Shown here: positions 25,303-33,307 of the stretch, in pieces | Numbering within the stretch: position 1 is the first letter of the stretch | Layout of the letters: each line of letters begins with the position of its first letter | Source of the DNA: Geodermatophilus aquaeductus | GTDB lineage: Bacteria; Actinomycetota; Actinomycetes; Mycobacteriales; Geodermatophilaceae | Assembly: GCF_900182545.1 (NCBI RefSeq) | Contig: NZ_FXTJ01000012.1 | Span: 62,001-126,000, forward strand | DNA length: 64,000 nt | Reading direction: 5' to 3' | Notes under the pieces: model-generated | Told to the model about the DNA's origin: nothing | The model's database searches: none | What the model saw: the letters and a program-made list of their open reading frames with translations, nothing else | Program-made: the position numbers and the translations under genes

Positions 25303-26751
25303 ATGCGCATCCGTCCCACCGCCCGCCGGACCGCCGCCGCGCTCGTCGCGGCCGCGTCGCTGGTCGCCGTCGCCGGTCCGGCGTCCGCGGCGCCCGGCAG
25401 CCCCGGCTCCCCCCGCTTCACCGACGGCAGCACCTCCGGCGGCGACCCCTACTTCCCGGCCGCGGGCAACGGCGGCTACGACGTGCAGCACTACGGCCTG
25501 GACCTGTCCTGGGCCGCCGACGGGCGGCTCGACGGCACCGCCGTGGTCACCCTGACCGCGACGGCCGACCTCGCGAGCTTCTCGCTGGACCTGCGCGGGC
25601 TGACCGTCTCCGCCGTGCGGGTGGACGGCAAGCCCGCCCGGTACACCCAGCTCCCGCCGGGCGAGGACGGCCGCGGCGGGGAGCTCGTGGTGCAGGCCGC
25701 GCCCAAGCTGCGCGCCGGCACGACGCACGAGGTCACCGTCGTCTACGGCGGCTACCCGGGACAGCCCACGGACGCCGAGGGCGCGCTCTACGGGTGGGTC
25801 ACCTTCCCCGACGGCGTCCTGGTGGCCAACGAGCCCGAGGGCGCCCCCACCTGGTTCCCGGTCAACGACGTCCCCCGGGACAAGGCCACCTACGACTTCC
25901 GCATCACCGTCCCCGAGGGCAAGACGGCCATCGCCAACGGCGAGCCGGTCGGTGAGCCGACCACCACCGGCGGCAGGACGACCTTCCTCTGGCGGGCCAC
26001 CGACCCGATGGCCAGCTACCTGGCCACCGCCTCGATCGGCGACTACACGGCCACCACCCGCCTCGGCCCCGACGAGCTGCCGATCCTGGACTTCGTCGAG
26101 ACCGGCGTGACCGGTGACGCGCTGACCACCACCCAGGCCAGCCTGGCGCTGCAGCCCGCGATGATCGACTTCTTCGACGGCGTCTTCGGCCCCTACCCGT
26201 TCACCTCGTTCGGCTCGATCGTCGACGACGACACCGTCGAGTACGCGCTGGAGACCCAGACCCGGCCGGTGTACTCGCAGGTGGCCTCGGAGACCACGGT
26301 CGCGCACGAGCTGGCCCACCAGTGGGTCGGCAACAGCGTCAGCCCCGCCACGTGGGCCGACATCTGGCTCAACGAGGGCTTCGCCACCTACGCGCAGTGG
26401 ATGTGGACCGCGACCCGGCCCGGCGGCGCCACGGAGCAGGAGCAGTTCGACGCGGTCTACGCCATCCCGGCCGACGACGAGTTCTGGTCGGTCGTCGTCG
26501 CCGACCCCGGCCGGGAGGGCATCTTCGCCGACGCCGTCTACGACCGCGGCGCCGCCACCCTGCACGCGTTGCGCACCGAGATCGGCGACGCCGCCTTCGG
26601 CGACCTCCTGCGCCGCTGGGTGACGGAGAACGCCGACTCGACGGTGACCACCGCCGACTTCGTCGCCCTCGCCGAGCAGGTCAGCGGCCGGGACCTCGAC
26701 GCGCTGTTCACCGACTGGCTCTACACCCCCGCCCGGCCCGCCGGGTACTGA
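25303..26751 (+). CDS. Secreted M1-family zinc metallopeptidase
   Basis: A 482-residue protein with a signal peptide (charged start, hydrophobic core, cleavage after PASA around residue 29). The gluzincin motif HELAHQWVGN has His335, Glu336 and His339, and the third ligand Glu358 lies in WLNEGFATYAQW. The exopeptidase motif is in a diverged form before the active site. It is about half the length of full aminopeptidase N, as in the short actinobacterial M1 group that lacks the large C-terminal domain. It would release N-terminal amino acids outside the cell. GAGGAGG ribosome site before ATG. Monocistronic, divergent from TetR. Confidence 0.9.
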   Translation: MRIRPTARRTAAALVAAASLVAVAGPASAAPGSPGSPRFTDGSTSGGDPYFPAAGNGGYDVQHYGLDLSWAADGRLDGTAVVTLTATADLASFSLDLRGLTVSAVRVDGKPARYTQLPPGEDGRGGELVVQAAPKLRAGTTHEVTVVYGGYPGQPTDAEGALYGWVTFPDGVLVANEPEGAPTWFPVNDVPRDKATYDFRITVPEGKTAIANGEPVGEPTTTGGRTTFLWRATDPMASYLATASIGDYTATTRLGPDELPILDFVETGVTGDALTTTQASLALQPAMIDFFDGVFGPYPFTSFGSIVDDDTVEYALETQTRPVYSQVASETTVAHELAHQWVGNSVSPATWADIWLNEGFATYAQWMWTATRPGGATEQEQFDAVYAIPADDEFWSVVVADPGREGIFADAVYDRGAATLHALRTEIGDAAFGDLLRRWVTENADSTVTTADFVALAEQVSGRDLDALFTDWLYTPARPAGY

Positions 26752-26778
26752 CCGGCCGGGGGCGGGCAGGATCGCGCC

Positions 26779-27792
26779 ATGCCCGCCCCCGGTACCCCGC
26801 TCGAGCGTCTCGGCTTCCTGACCATCGGCCTGTTCGACCCCGCCGACCCCGCGGCCGGCCACGAGACGACCCTGCGGACGGTCGAGCTCGGCGAGCGCCT
26901 GGGCTTCGACAGCGCGTGGCTGCGCCACCGGCACCTGCAGCACGGCATCTCGTCCCCGGTCGCCGTGCTGGCCGCCCTGACCCAGCGCACCTCCCGGATC
27001 GAGCTGGGCACCGCGGTGACGCCGCTGGGCTGGGAGAACCCGCTGCGGCTGGCCGAGGACCTCGCCACCGTCGACGTCCTCTCCGGCGGCCGGCTCAACC
27101 CCGGCGTCAGCGTGGGCCCGCCGATGCACTGGGACGACGTCAAGGGCGCGCTCTACCCCGACACCGCCGACGTCGAGGACTTCTCCTACACGCGCGTGGA
27201 GCGGCTGCTGCGCCTGGTCGCCGGCGAGCCCGCGACGTCCTTCGCCGGCCGCGAGGGCGTCGTCGAGGAGTGGTCGGACCGGGTGCAGCCGCACTCCCCC
27301 GGCCTGCGCGACCGGCTCTGGTACGGCGGCGGCAGCACCCGCTCGGCGGAGTGGGCCGGCGACGCCGGGATGCACTTCCTCACCAGCAGCGTGGTGAAGG
27401 CCGAGGGCGGGTCGACCGACTTCGCGGAGATCCAGGCGGCGCAGGTGCGGGCCTTCCGCCAGGCCAACCCGGCCGGGCGGGTGTCGCAGGGCCTGGTCGT
27501 CATCCCTACCGACACCGCGACGCCCGGCCAGCGCGAGCGCTACGCCGCCTACGTCGAGGCACGCGCCCCGCGGGTGGGCGTGCCGCAGGGGCCGGCCCGG
27601 ATGCTGTTCGCCGCCGACCTGCTCGGCACCTCCGAGCGGATCGCCGAGGCCCTGTACGCGCACGCCGGGTTCCGCGAGGTCACCGAGGTCGTGTTCGCGC
27701 TGCCCTTCAGCTTCACCGGGCCGGACTACGAGCAGATCCTCACCGACACCGCGGAGCGCCTGGGCCCGCTGCTGGGCTGGTCGCCCCGGTGA
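26779..27792 (+). CDS. LLM-class flavin-dependent oxidoreductase
   Basis: A 337-residue bacterial luciferase-like TIM-barrel protein. Visible family features include LGERLGFDSAWLRHRH, TSRIELGTAVTPLGWENPLRLAEDLATVDVLSGGR and a C-terminal segment typical of FMN- or F420-dependent members. Substrate not predictable; F420 use is possible in this taxon. CAGGAT lies 6 bp before the ATG, consistent with a leaderless start. Its stop overlaps the PatB gene start (GTGA), so the two are co-expressed. Confidence 0.85.
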   Translation: MPAPGTPLERLGFLTIGLFDPADPAAGHETTLRTVELGERLGFDSAWLRHRHLQHGISSPVAVLAALTQRTSRIELGTAVTPLGWENPLRLAEDLATVDVLSGGRLNPGVSVGPPMHWDDVKGALYPDTADVEDFSYTRVERLLRLVAGEPATSFAGREGVVEEWSDRVQPHSPGLRDRLWYGGGSTRSAEWAGDAGMHFLTSSVVKAEGGSTDFAEIQAAQVRAFRQANPAGRVSQGLVVIPTDTATPGQRERYAAYVEARAPRVGVPQGPARMLFAADLLGTSERIAEALYAHAGFREVTEVVFALPFSFTGPDYEQILTDTAERLGPLLGWSPR

Positions 27793-28943
27793 CCGACGCC
27801 CCGGTGACCGACGCCGACGCCGCCGTCGCCGCGCTGCGCGCCCGGGGGTCGCTCAAGTGGTCGCGGTACCCGGACGCGCTGGGCGCGTGGGTGGCCGAGA
27901 TGGACCTCGGCACCGCGCCCGCGATCACCCGTGCCCTGCACGCCGCCGTCGACCGCGGGCTGTTCGGCTACCTGCCCGACTGGCTCGCCGGGGACCTGGC
28001 CGGGGCCACCGCCGGCTTCCTGCGGGACCGGCATGGCTGGGCGGTGCCGCCGGAGCGGATCCGGCCGCTGGCCGACGTCCTCGCCGGGCTGTCCGCGGCG
28101 ATCACCCACCTGTCCCGGCCGGGCTCGCCGGTGGTACTGCCCACCCCCGCCTACATGCCGTTCCTGGAGGTCCCGCCGGCCCTGGGCCGGGAGGTGCTCG
28201 AGGTGCCGATGGCCCGCGACGGCGACCGGTACGTCTACGACCTCGACGCGCTCGACGCCGCCTTCCGCGCCGGCGGGCACCTGCTGGTGCTGTGCAACCC
28301 GCACAACCCGATCGGCCGGGTGCTCGAGCCCGCGGAGATGACGGCGGTCGCCGAGGTGGTCGAGCGGCACGGCGGGCGGGTGTTCTCCGACGAGATCCAC
28401 GCGCCGCTGGTCTTCCCCGGTCACCGGCACGTGCCCTACGCCTCGCTCGACGACACCACCGCCGGGCACACGGTCACGGCCACCAGCGCGTCGAAGGCCT
28501 GGGACCTGCCGGGTCTCAAGTGCGCCCAGCTGGTGCTGTCGAACGACGCCGACGCGCGGCTGTGGGCCGAGGTCGGGCACGGGGCCGAGCACGGCGCCTC
28601 GACGCTGGGCGCCGTCGCCAACGTCGCCGCCTACACCGAGGGGCTGGACTGGCTCGACGACGTCCTCGCCGTCCTCGACGGCAACCGCCGGCTGCTCGCC
28701 GACCTGGTGGCCGCGTACCTGCCCGGGATCCGCCACCGGCCGCCGGAGGGCACCTACCTCGCCTGGCTGGAGAGCTTCGGCCTCCCCGACCCCGGCGACG
28801 CCCTGCTGCGGGAGGCCGGGGTGGCGGTGGTCGACGGCGCCCGCTGCGGCGCCGCCGGCCGGGGCGCGGTCCGGCTGAACATCGCCACCCCCGAGCCGGT
28901 GCTGCGCCGCGTCGTCGAGCGGATGGGCGCGGCGCTGCGCTGA
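27789..28943 (+). CDS. PatB/MalY-type PLP aminotransferase or C-S beta-lyase
   Basis: A 384-residue fold-type I PLP enzyme. Early sequence SLKWSRYPDALGAWVAEMDLGTAPAI matches the MalY/PatB group. The PLP environment is intact: CNPHNPIGRVLEP, FSDEIHAPLVFPG and the Lys-containing TSASKAWDLPGLKCA. Members cleave cystathionine or other cysteine S-conjugates to thiol, pyruvate and ammonia. The GTG start overlaps the LLM oxidoreductase stop, suggesting a joint role in sulfur compound breakdown; this is inferred. It ends 1 bp from the convergent CoA-disulfide-reductase-like gene. Confidence 0.88.
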   Translation: MTDAPVTDADAAVAALRARGSLKWSRYPDALGAWVAEMDLGTAPAITRALHAAVDRGLFGYLPDWLAGDLAGATAGFLRDRHGWAVPPERIRPLADVLAGLSAAITHLSRPGSPVVLPTPAYMPFLEVPPALGREVLEVPMARDGDRYVYDLDALDAAFRAGGHLLVLCNPHNPIGRVLEPAEMTAVAEVVERHGGRVFSDEIHAPLVFPGHRHVPYASLDDTTAGHTVTATSASKAWDLPGLKCAQLVLSNDADARLWAEVGHGAEHGASTLGAVANVAAYTEGLDWLDDVLAVLDGNRRLLADLVAAYLPGIRHRPPEGTYLAWLESFGLPDPGDALLREAGVAVVDGARCGAAGRGAVRLNIATPEPVLRRVVERMGAALR

Positions 28944-30314
28944 TCAGCGGGGGTCGGCCTCCACCGCCTCGAAGGCCTTGCGGGCGGCGATGAGCACCGG
29001 GTCCCACACCGGTGCGAACGGCGGCGCGTAGGACAGGTCGAGGGACAGGACCTCGTCGACGGTCATCTCGTTCCAGATGCAGATGGCCAGCGCGTCGACC
29101 CGCTTGGCCGCGCCCTCCTGGCCGACCACCTGCGCGCCCAGCAGCCGGCCGCTGCGCCGCTCGGCGATCATCTTGACCCGGATCGGCTGGGCGCCCGGGA
29201 AGTAGCCGGCCTTGGTGGTCGAGTCCACGGCGGCGGTGACGAACGAGTAGCCGGCGTCGTCGGCCTCCTTCTCCGACAGCCCGGTGCGGGCGGCCTCGAC
29301 CGCACAGATCTTGGTGATCGCCGTCCCGATGACGCCGGGGAAGGTGGCGTAGCCGCCGCCGATGTTGATCCCGGCGACCCGCCCCTGCTTGTTCGCGTGC
29401 GTGCCGAGCGCGACCACCACCCGCTGCCGCGACAGCCGGTGCACCGACTCGACGCAGTCGCCGGCCGCCCACACACCGGGCACCTCGGTGCGCATGCGCT
29501 GGTCGACGGCGATGCCGCCGGAGGTGCCCAGCGGGATGCCGGCCTCGCGCGCCAGCGCCACGTTGGGCTTCACGCCGAGCCCGAGGACGACGAGGTCGGC
29601 GGGCAGCTCGCGGCCGCTCTCGGTGACCACCGCGCGGGCCCGCCCGTCGGGGCCGACGTCGATCCCCGCGACGCCGTCGGAGAGGACCAGCTCGATGCCC
29701 TCGCCGCGGACGGCGTCGGCGATGAACCGGCCGACGTCGGGGTCGAAGGTGCCCACCGGCTGCGGCGACTTGTCGACGACGGTGACGTCGAGCCCGCGCA
29801 CGCGGCACGCCTCGGCGATCTCCAGGCCGATGTAGCCGCCGCCGACGACGACCACCCGCCGCACGTGCCCGCGGTCGAGCTCCGCCCGCAGCGCGACGCC
29901 GTCGTCGAGCACCTGGACGCCGTAGACGCCCTGCGCGTCGATCCCCTCCACCGGCGGGCGCATGGGGACGCTGCCGGTGGCGTAGACGAGGTCGTCGTAG
30001 GGCTCGGCGCCCTCGGTGCCGGCGTCGAGGTCGTGCCAGTGGACGACGCCCTTGTCGGTGTCGATGCCGACGACCTCGGTGCGCATGCGGACGTCGAGGC
30101 CGGCCGCCCGGTGCTGCTCGGGCGTGCGGGCGATGAGGTCGGTCTCGTGCTCGACCGCGCCGGAGATCCAGTAGGGGATGCCGCAGGCGGAGTAGGAGGT
30201 CGCGCGGCCGCGCTCGAACATCACGACGTCGAGGTCGGGCCGCCGCTTCCTCGCCTGCGACGCGGCGCTGCCGCCGGCGGCGTCGCCTCCGATGACGACC
30301 AGTCGGGTGCTCAC
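28944..30314 (-). CDS. CoA-disulfide reductase / NADH oxidase-type flavoprotein
   Basis: A 456-residue pyridine nucleotide-disulfide oxidoreductase. The FAD motif is GGDAAGGSAASQARKR at the N-terminus, the single active-site cysteine lies in SYSACGIPYWISGA, the NAD(P)H Rossmann motif is VVVVGGGYIGLEIAEA and the second FAD motif VWAAGDCVES. The single-Cys SxxxC arrangement is that of CoA-disulfide reductases, NADH oxidases and NADH peroxidases. It probably reduces a low-molecular-weight disulfide, sulfur species, oxygen or peroxide. GTG start with a TAGCCT box 6 bp upstream (leaderless). Confidence 0.88.
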   Translation of the reverse strand: MSTRLVVIGGDAAGGSAASQARKRRPDLDVVMFERGRATSYSACGIPYWISGAVEHETDLIARTPEQHRAAGLDVRMRTEVVGIDTDKGVVHWHDLDAGTEGAEPYDDLVYATGSVPMRPPVEGIDAQGVYGVQVLDDGVALRAELDRGHVRRVVVVGGGYIGLEIAEACRVRGLDVTVVDKSPQPVGTFDPDVGRFIADAVRGEGIELVLSDGVAGIDVGPDGRARAVVTESGRELPADLVVLGLGVKPNVALAREAGIPLGTSGGIAVDQRMRTEVPGVWAAGDCVESVHRLSRQRVVVALGTHANKQGRVAGINIGGGYATFPGVIGTAITKICAVEAARTGLSEKEADDAGYSFVTAAVDSTTKAGYFPGAQPIRVKMIAERRSGRLLGAQVVGQEGAAKRVDALAICIWNEMTVDEVLSLDLSYAPPFAPVWDPVLIAARKAFEAVEADPR

Positions 30315-30320
30315 CCCGGC

Positions 30321-30326
30321 AGGCTA
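30321..30326 (-). promoter_or_regulatory. Leaderless -10 box (TAGCCT) before CoA-disulfide-reductase-like gene
   Basis: Minus-strand TAGCCT ends 6 bp before the GTG start at 30314. Confidence 0.55.
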
Positions 30327-30339
30327 TGGCCGTCCGCGG

Positions 30340-30780
30340 CTACAGGCTCACCGCGACGGTGGCGGCGAGCTCCCGCGCCGCCTCGAGGTCCTCGTTGGTG
30401 GGTGCGCCGGTGAGGCTGAGCGGGGCCGCGACCTGCTTCCACCGCAGCGCGCCGGTGATCGTGGCGATGGCCTTCAAGGCACCGGCGGTGTCGTCGCCGC
30501 CGTGCACGTAGACGCCGAACGGCAGGCCGACGGTGGCGTCGAGGCAGGGGTAGTAGACGGTGTCGAAGAAGTGCTTGAGCGCGCCGCTCATGTAGCCGAT
30601 GTTGGCCGGGGTGCCGAGCACGACGCCGTCGGCGGCGAGCAGGTCGGCGGGGCCGGCCGACAGGGCCGGGCGGACCTCGAGGTCGACCTCCTCGACCATC
30701 GCCACGCCCTCGCGCACCGCCTCCAGCACCGCCTGCAGGTTCGGCGAGGGCGTGTGGTGGACGACGAGCAGCCGCGGCAT
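30340..30780 (-). CDS. Flavodoxin-like / NAD(P)H-dependent FMN reductase
   Basis: A 146-residue flavodoxin-fold protein: LLVVHHTPSPNLQAVLEAV binds FMN phosphate, and VVLGTPANIGYMSGALKHFFDTVYYPC and FGVYVHGGDDTAGALKAI are the other flavin loops. It probably transfers electrons from NAD(P)H to a flavin or quinone. The ATG at 30780 is chosen over the one at 30789, because the upstream ATG forms part of a CAGGAT box 6 bp before the second. It lies 25 bp upstream of the oxidoreductase gene on the same strand. Confidence 0.82.
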   Translation of the reverse strand: MPRLLVVHHTPSPNLQAVLEAVREGVAMVEEVDLEVRPALSAGPADLLAADGVVLGTPANIGYMSGALKHFFDTVYYPCLDATVGLPFGVYVHGGDDTAGALKAIATITGALRWKQVAAPLSLTGAPTNEDLEAARELAATVAVSL

Positions 30781-30903
30781 GCCCGCCATCCTGCGCCGCC
30801 GACGTGCGCGGGGCGTGCGGGTGCCCGATGATCACCGCCGGCGGGAGGGGGACGCACGGTCCCGCCGGCTCGTGCCGCACCCCGACAGGAGAGGTCCCCC
30901 GCC

Positions 30904-31152
30904 GTGAACTCCTTCCGCTACCGCCCCAGCAAGCCGGCCGCCGTCCTCGGGATCGTGGTGGGCGTCGGGATGCTGGTCTTCGGCATCACGCAGTTCGGGA
31001 ACGCGAGCGGCGGCGGGCTGGCCTTCCTCGTGTTCTGGTGCGTGATGGTCGTGGCGATCACCGCGCTCAACACCTGGGCCGCCTTCTCCGAGCGCGGGTC
31101 CCTCGGCACCTTCGTCTCCGACCGGGACGACGCCGCGCCCCCCGGCCGCTGA
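30904..31152 (+). CDS. Small two-helix membrane protein
   Basis: An 82-residue protein with two hydrophobic segments (about 11-33 and 38-60) and a charged C-terminus. No family recognised with confidence. GTG start preceded by AGGAGAGG. Isolated gene followed by a long compound palindrome. Codon use and ribosome site support a real gene; function unknown. Confidence 0.65.
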   Translation: MNSFRYRPSKPAAVLGIVVGVGMLVFGITQFGNASGGGLAFLVFWCVMVVAITALNTWAAFSERGSLGTFVSDRDDAAPPGR

Positions 31153-31157
31153 GCTGG

Positions 31158-31251
31158 AGGACCCCGCACGTCGCCCGACGCCGCCGGGTGTCGACCTGCG
31201 GTCCCCTCCGGCCGCCGGAGACCGCCGCAGGTCGACATCCGGCGGGGTCCT
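31158..31251. repeat. Compound palindromic element (nested hairpins)
   Basis: Arms 31181-31201 and 31225-31245 are inverted repeats of 21 bp with one mismatch; inside them CTCCGG / CCGGAG (31206-31211 and 31215-31220) form a second stem. An outer pair AGGACCCCGC (31158-31167) and GCGGGGTCCT (31242-31251) is also perfect and competes with the first. It occupies nearly all of the gap between the small membrane protein and the VOC gene. Confidence 0.75.
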
Positions 31252-31270
31252 GCGTGTCGGAGGTCCTCGC

Positions 31271-31276
31271 TAGCGT
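31271..31276 (+). promoter_or_regulatory. Leaderless -10 box (TAGCGT) before VOC gene
   Basis: TAGCGT ends 6 bp before the ATG at 31283. The same box recurs before the SDR and GNAT genes. Confidence 0.55.
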
Positions 31277-31282
31277 CCCGCC

Positions 31283-31630
31283 ATGACCGTCGACCTCTTC
31301 GCGGGCGTCCCCGTCAGCGACCGCGAGCGCGCGCTGGACTGGTACGGGCGGCTGTTCGGCTCGGAGCCGGCGTTCCTGCCCAACGACGTCGAGGCGGTGT
31401 GGGAGGTCGCCGAGCACCGATACGTCTACACCGAGCTCAAGCCCGACCACGCCGGGCACGCGATGACCACGCTGTTCGTCGACGACCTCGACGAGCGGGT
31501 CGCGGCGATGAGCGCCCGCGGTGTCGAGCCCGCGCTGCGGGAGACCTACGACAACGGCGTCCGGAAGGTCACCTACCGCGACCCCGACGGCAACGAGATC
31601 GGCTTCGGCGGCGCCCCGGTCGACGACTGA
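31283..31630 (+). CDS. VOC (glyoxalase/bleomycin resistance) family protein
   Basis: A 115-residue protein of one VOC unit. It shows FAGVPVSDRERALDWYGRLFG at the start and DPDGNEIGFGG at the end, the usual beta-alpha-beta-beta-beta repeats with metal-ligand positions (Glu near 40 and Glu in GNEIG). Members include dioxygenases, glyoxalases and antibiotic-binding proteins, so the reaction is open. A 68-bp palindrome begins 6 bp past its stop. Confidence 0.85.
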   Translation: MTVDLFAGVPVSDRERALDWYGRLFGSEPAFLPNDVEAVWEVAEHRYVYTELKPDHAGHAMTTLFVDDLDERVAAMSARGVEPALRETYDNGVRKVTYRDPDGNEIGFGGAPVDD

Positions 31631-31636
31631 CGGCCG

Positions 31637-31704
31637 CTCTTGCGGTGGTGTCCCTGCTCCTGCGGTGCGGCAAGACCGCAGGAGCGTGGGGAACACCGCA
31701 GGAG
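31637..31704. repeat. 68-bp compound palindrome, copy 1
   Basis: An outer imperfect inverted repeat (31637-31653 with 31688-31704) encloses a perfect inner stem, CTCCTGCGGT (31657-31666) and ACCGCAGGAG (31675-31684), with an 8-nt loop. Same length, order and core sequence as the copy at 53342-53409. It starts 6 bp after the VOC stop codon. Confidence 0.85.
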
Positions 31705-31774
31705 TGCTGTCATGCAAGCGGTGGGCCCCGGGAGCGGGCGAGCAACATCCTCGTCCCGGCACCGGGTGCGGCCC

Positions 31775-31780
31775 TAGCGT
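31775..31780 (+). promoter_or_regulatory. Leaderless -10 box (TAGCGT) before SDR gene
   Basis: TAGCGT ends 8 bp before the ATG at 31789. Confidence 0.5.
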
Positions 31781-31788
31781 CCCCGGTC

Positions 31789-32652
31789 ATGACGGACCCG
31801 CGGACGTGGTTGGTGACCGGCGCGAGCTCGGGCTTCGGCGAGGCGATCGCGCGGGTCGCGCTGTCGCGGGGTGACACGGTCGTCGGGGTCGCGCGCTCGG
31901 CCGGGCACCTGTCCGCCCTCGCCGGCACGGACTCCCCCGGCCGCTTCGTGCCGCTCGTGCTGGACGTGCTCGACGCGGCCCGCTTCGACGTCGCCGAGCG
32001 CACGGTCCGCGACGTCGTCGCCGAGGTCGGGCGGCTCGACGTCCTGGTGAACGACGCCGGCCGCACGGAGATCGGCGCACTCGAGGAGACGACCGAGGAC
32101 GAGCTGCGGTCGCTGTTCGAGCTGCACGTGTTCGCCCCGGCCGCGCTCACCCGGGCGGTGCTGCCGGTGTTCCGCGCGCGGGGCGGCGGGACGGTCGTGC
32201 AGATGTCCTCGATGGCCGCGCAGGTGACGATGGCGGGCTTCAGCGTCTACTGCTCGACCAAGGCGGCGCTGGAACTGCTCACCGAGGCGCTCGTCGACGA
32301 GGTGCCGGGGGTCCGCTTCGTCATCGTCGAGCCGGGTGTCTTCCGGACAGGGGTCTTCCGCACCGGCGCCCCGGTGGTGTCGCACGAGCTGTCGGCCTAC
32401 CGCGACACCGTCGGGCCGTCCCGCCAGTGGCTCGCCGGCGCCGGGGGCACGGCGCCCGGCGACCCGGCGCGGGCTGCCGAGGCCATCTGGCAGGTGGTCA
32501 CCGGCGACCGGGCACCGCTGCGGCTGGTCCTCGGCCCGGACGCCGTCGAGGGCATCGGCGCCCGGCTCGACCGGCGGCGCGCCGAGCTGGCCGAGTGGGA
32601 GGAGCTGTCCCGCTCCACCGACCTCCCGGGCGCCGCGACACCGGCCGGCTGA
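31789..32652 (+). CDS. Short-chain dehydrogenase/reductase
   Basis: A 287-residue classical SDR. The cofactor motif is TGASSGFGEAIA at residues 9-20, the catalytic Ser lies in VVQMSSMAAQVTMAGF and the YxxxK motif in YCSTKAALELL. The NNAG motif reads NDAG, a small deviation. It oxidises or reduces an alcohol/carbonyl with NAD(P)H. The ATG at 31789 is chosen from the leaderless -10 box; upstream in-frame sequence belongs to the palindromic repeat. Substrate unknown. Confidence 0.88.
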   Translation: MTDPRTWLVTGASSGFGEAIARVALSRGDTVVGVARSAGHLSALAGTDSPGRFVPLVLDVLDAARFDVAERTVRDVVAEVGRLDVLVNDAGRTEIGALEETTEDELRSLFELHVFAPAALTRAVLPVFRARGGGTVVQMSSMAAQVTMAGFSVYCSTKAALELLTEALVDEVPGVRFVIVEPGVFRTGVFRTGAPVVSHELSAYRDTVGPSRQWLAGAGGTAPGDPARAAEAIWQVVTGDRAPLRLVLGPDAVEGIGARLDRRRAELAEWEELSRSTDLPGAATPAG

Positions 32653-32687
32653 CCGGGCCGGCTCCCTCTCTCAGGCAGGATCCGGGC

Positions 32688-33257
32688 ATGGCGACGAACC
32701 CCCGCATCGCGCCGATCGAGCGCACCACCGGCCGGACGTGGGACGAGTGGCTGCGCTTCCTGGACGGCATCGGCGCCAAGGACCTCGACCACGGCCAGAT
32801 CGCGCTGCAGGTGTACGAGGAGCTCGGCGACGGCTTCGCGCAGCGCGGCTGGTGGGCCCAGGCGGTGACCGTCGCCTACGAGCAGCACATCGGCCGGCGG
32901 ATCCCCGGGCAGCGCTCCGACGGCACGTTCCAGTGCAGTGTCAGCAGGGCGACGCCGCTCGGGATGACCGAGCTCATGGAGCGCTGGCGGGCCTTCGCCG
33001 ACGGCGATGCCGCGGTGCAGGAGGTCCTGGCCGGCGGCGAGCTCAAGGTCAGCGGAACGGACCGGCGCATCACCTGGCGGACGCGGGCCGTGGACGGCTC
33101 CTCGATCGTCGTCACCAGCGAGCCGAAGAAGAACGGGACGGCGTCGCTCGTGGCCACGCAGATCGGCGTGCCGACCCTCGAGGCCAACGACGAGGCACGC
33201 GAGCGGTGGACGGCGGTCGTCGAGCGCTTCCTGGCCGACGTCCAGCCGGCGCGGTGA
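32688..33257 (+). CDS. DUF4287 / SRPBCC-like protein
   Basis: A 189-residue protein. The first 60 residues (TTGRTWDEWLRFLDGIGAKDLDHGQIALQVYEEL) resemble the DUF4287 helical unit, and the rest has the strand pattern of an SRPBCC/AHSA1 domain (GTDRRITWRTRAVDGSSIVV, NEARERW-like closing helix). Function unknown. CAGGAT lies 6 bp before the ATG, consistent with leaderless start. It follows the SDR gene by 35 bp. Confidence 0.7.
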   Translation: MATNPRIAPIERTTGRTWDEWLRFLDGIGAKDLDHGQIALQVYEELGDGFAQRGWWAQAVTVAYEQHIGRRIPGQRSDGTFQCSVSRATPLGMTELMERWRAFADGDAAVQEVLAGGELKVSGTDRRITWRTRAVDGSSIVVTSEPKKNGTASLVATQIGVPTLEANDEARERWTAVVERFLADVQPAR

Positions 33258-33295
33258 GCCGACGGTGTGCGGCCCGTACAGGGGCCTCCCGGCGC

Positions 33296-33301
33296 TAGCG
33301 T
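33296..33301 (+). promoter_or_regulatory. Leaderless -10 box (TAGCGT) before GNAT gene
   Basis: TAGCGT ends 6 bp before the ATG at 33308. Confidence 0.55.
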
Positions 33302-33307
33302 CCCGGG

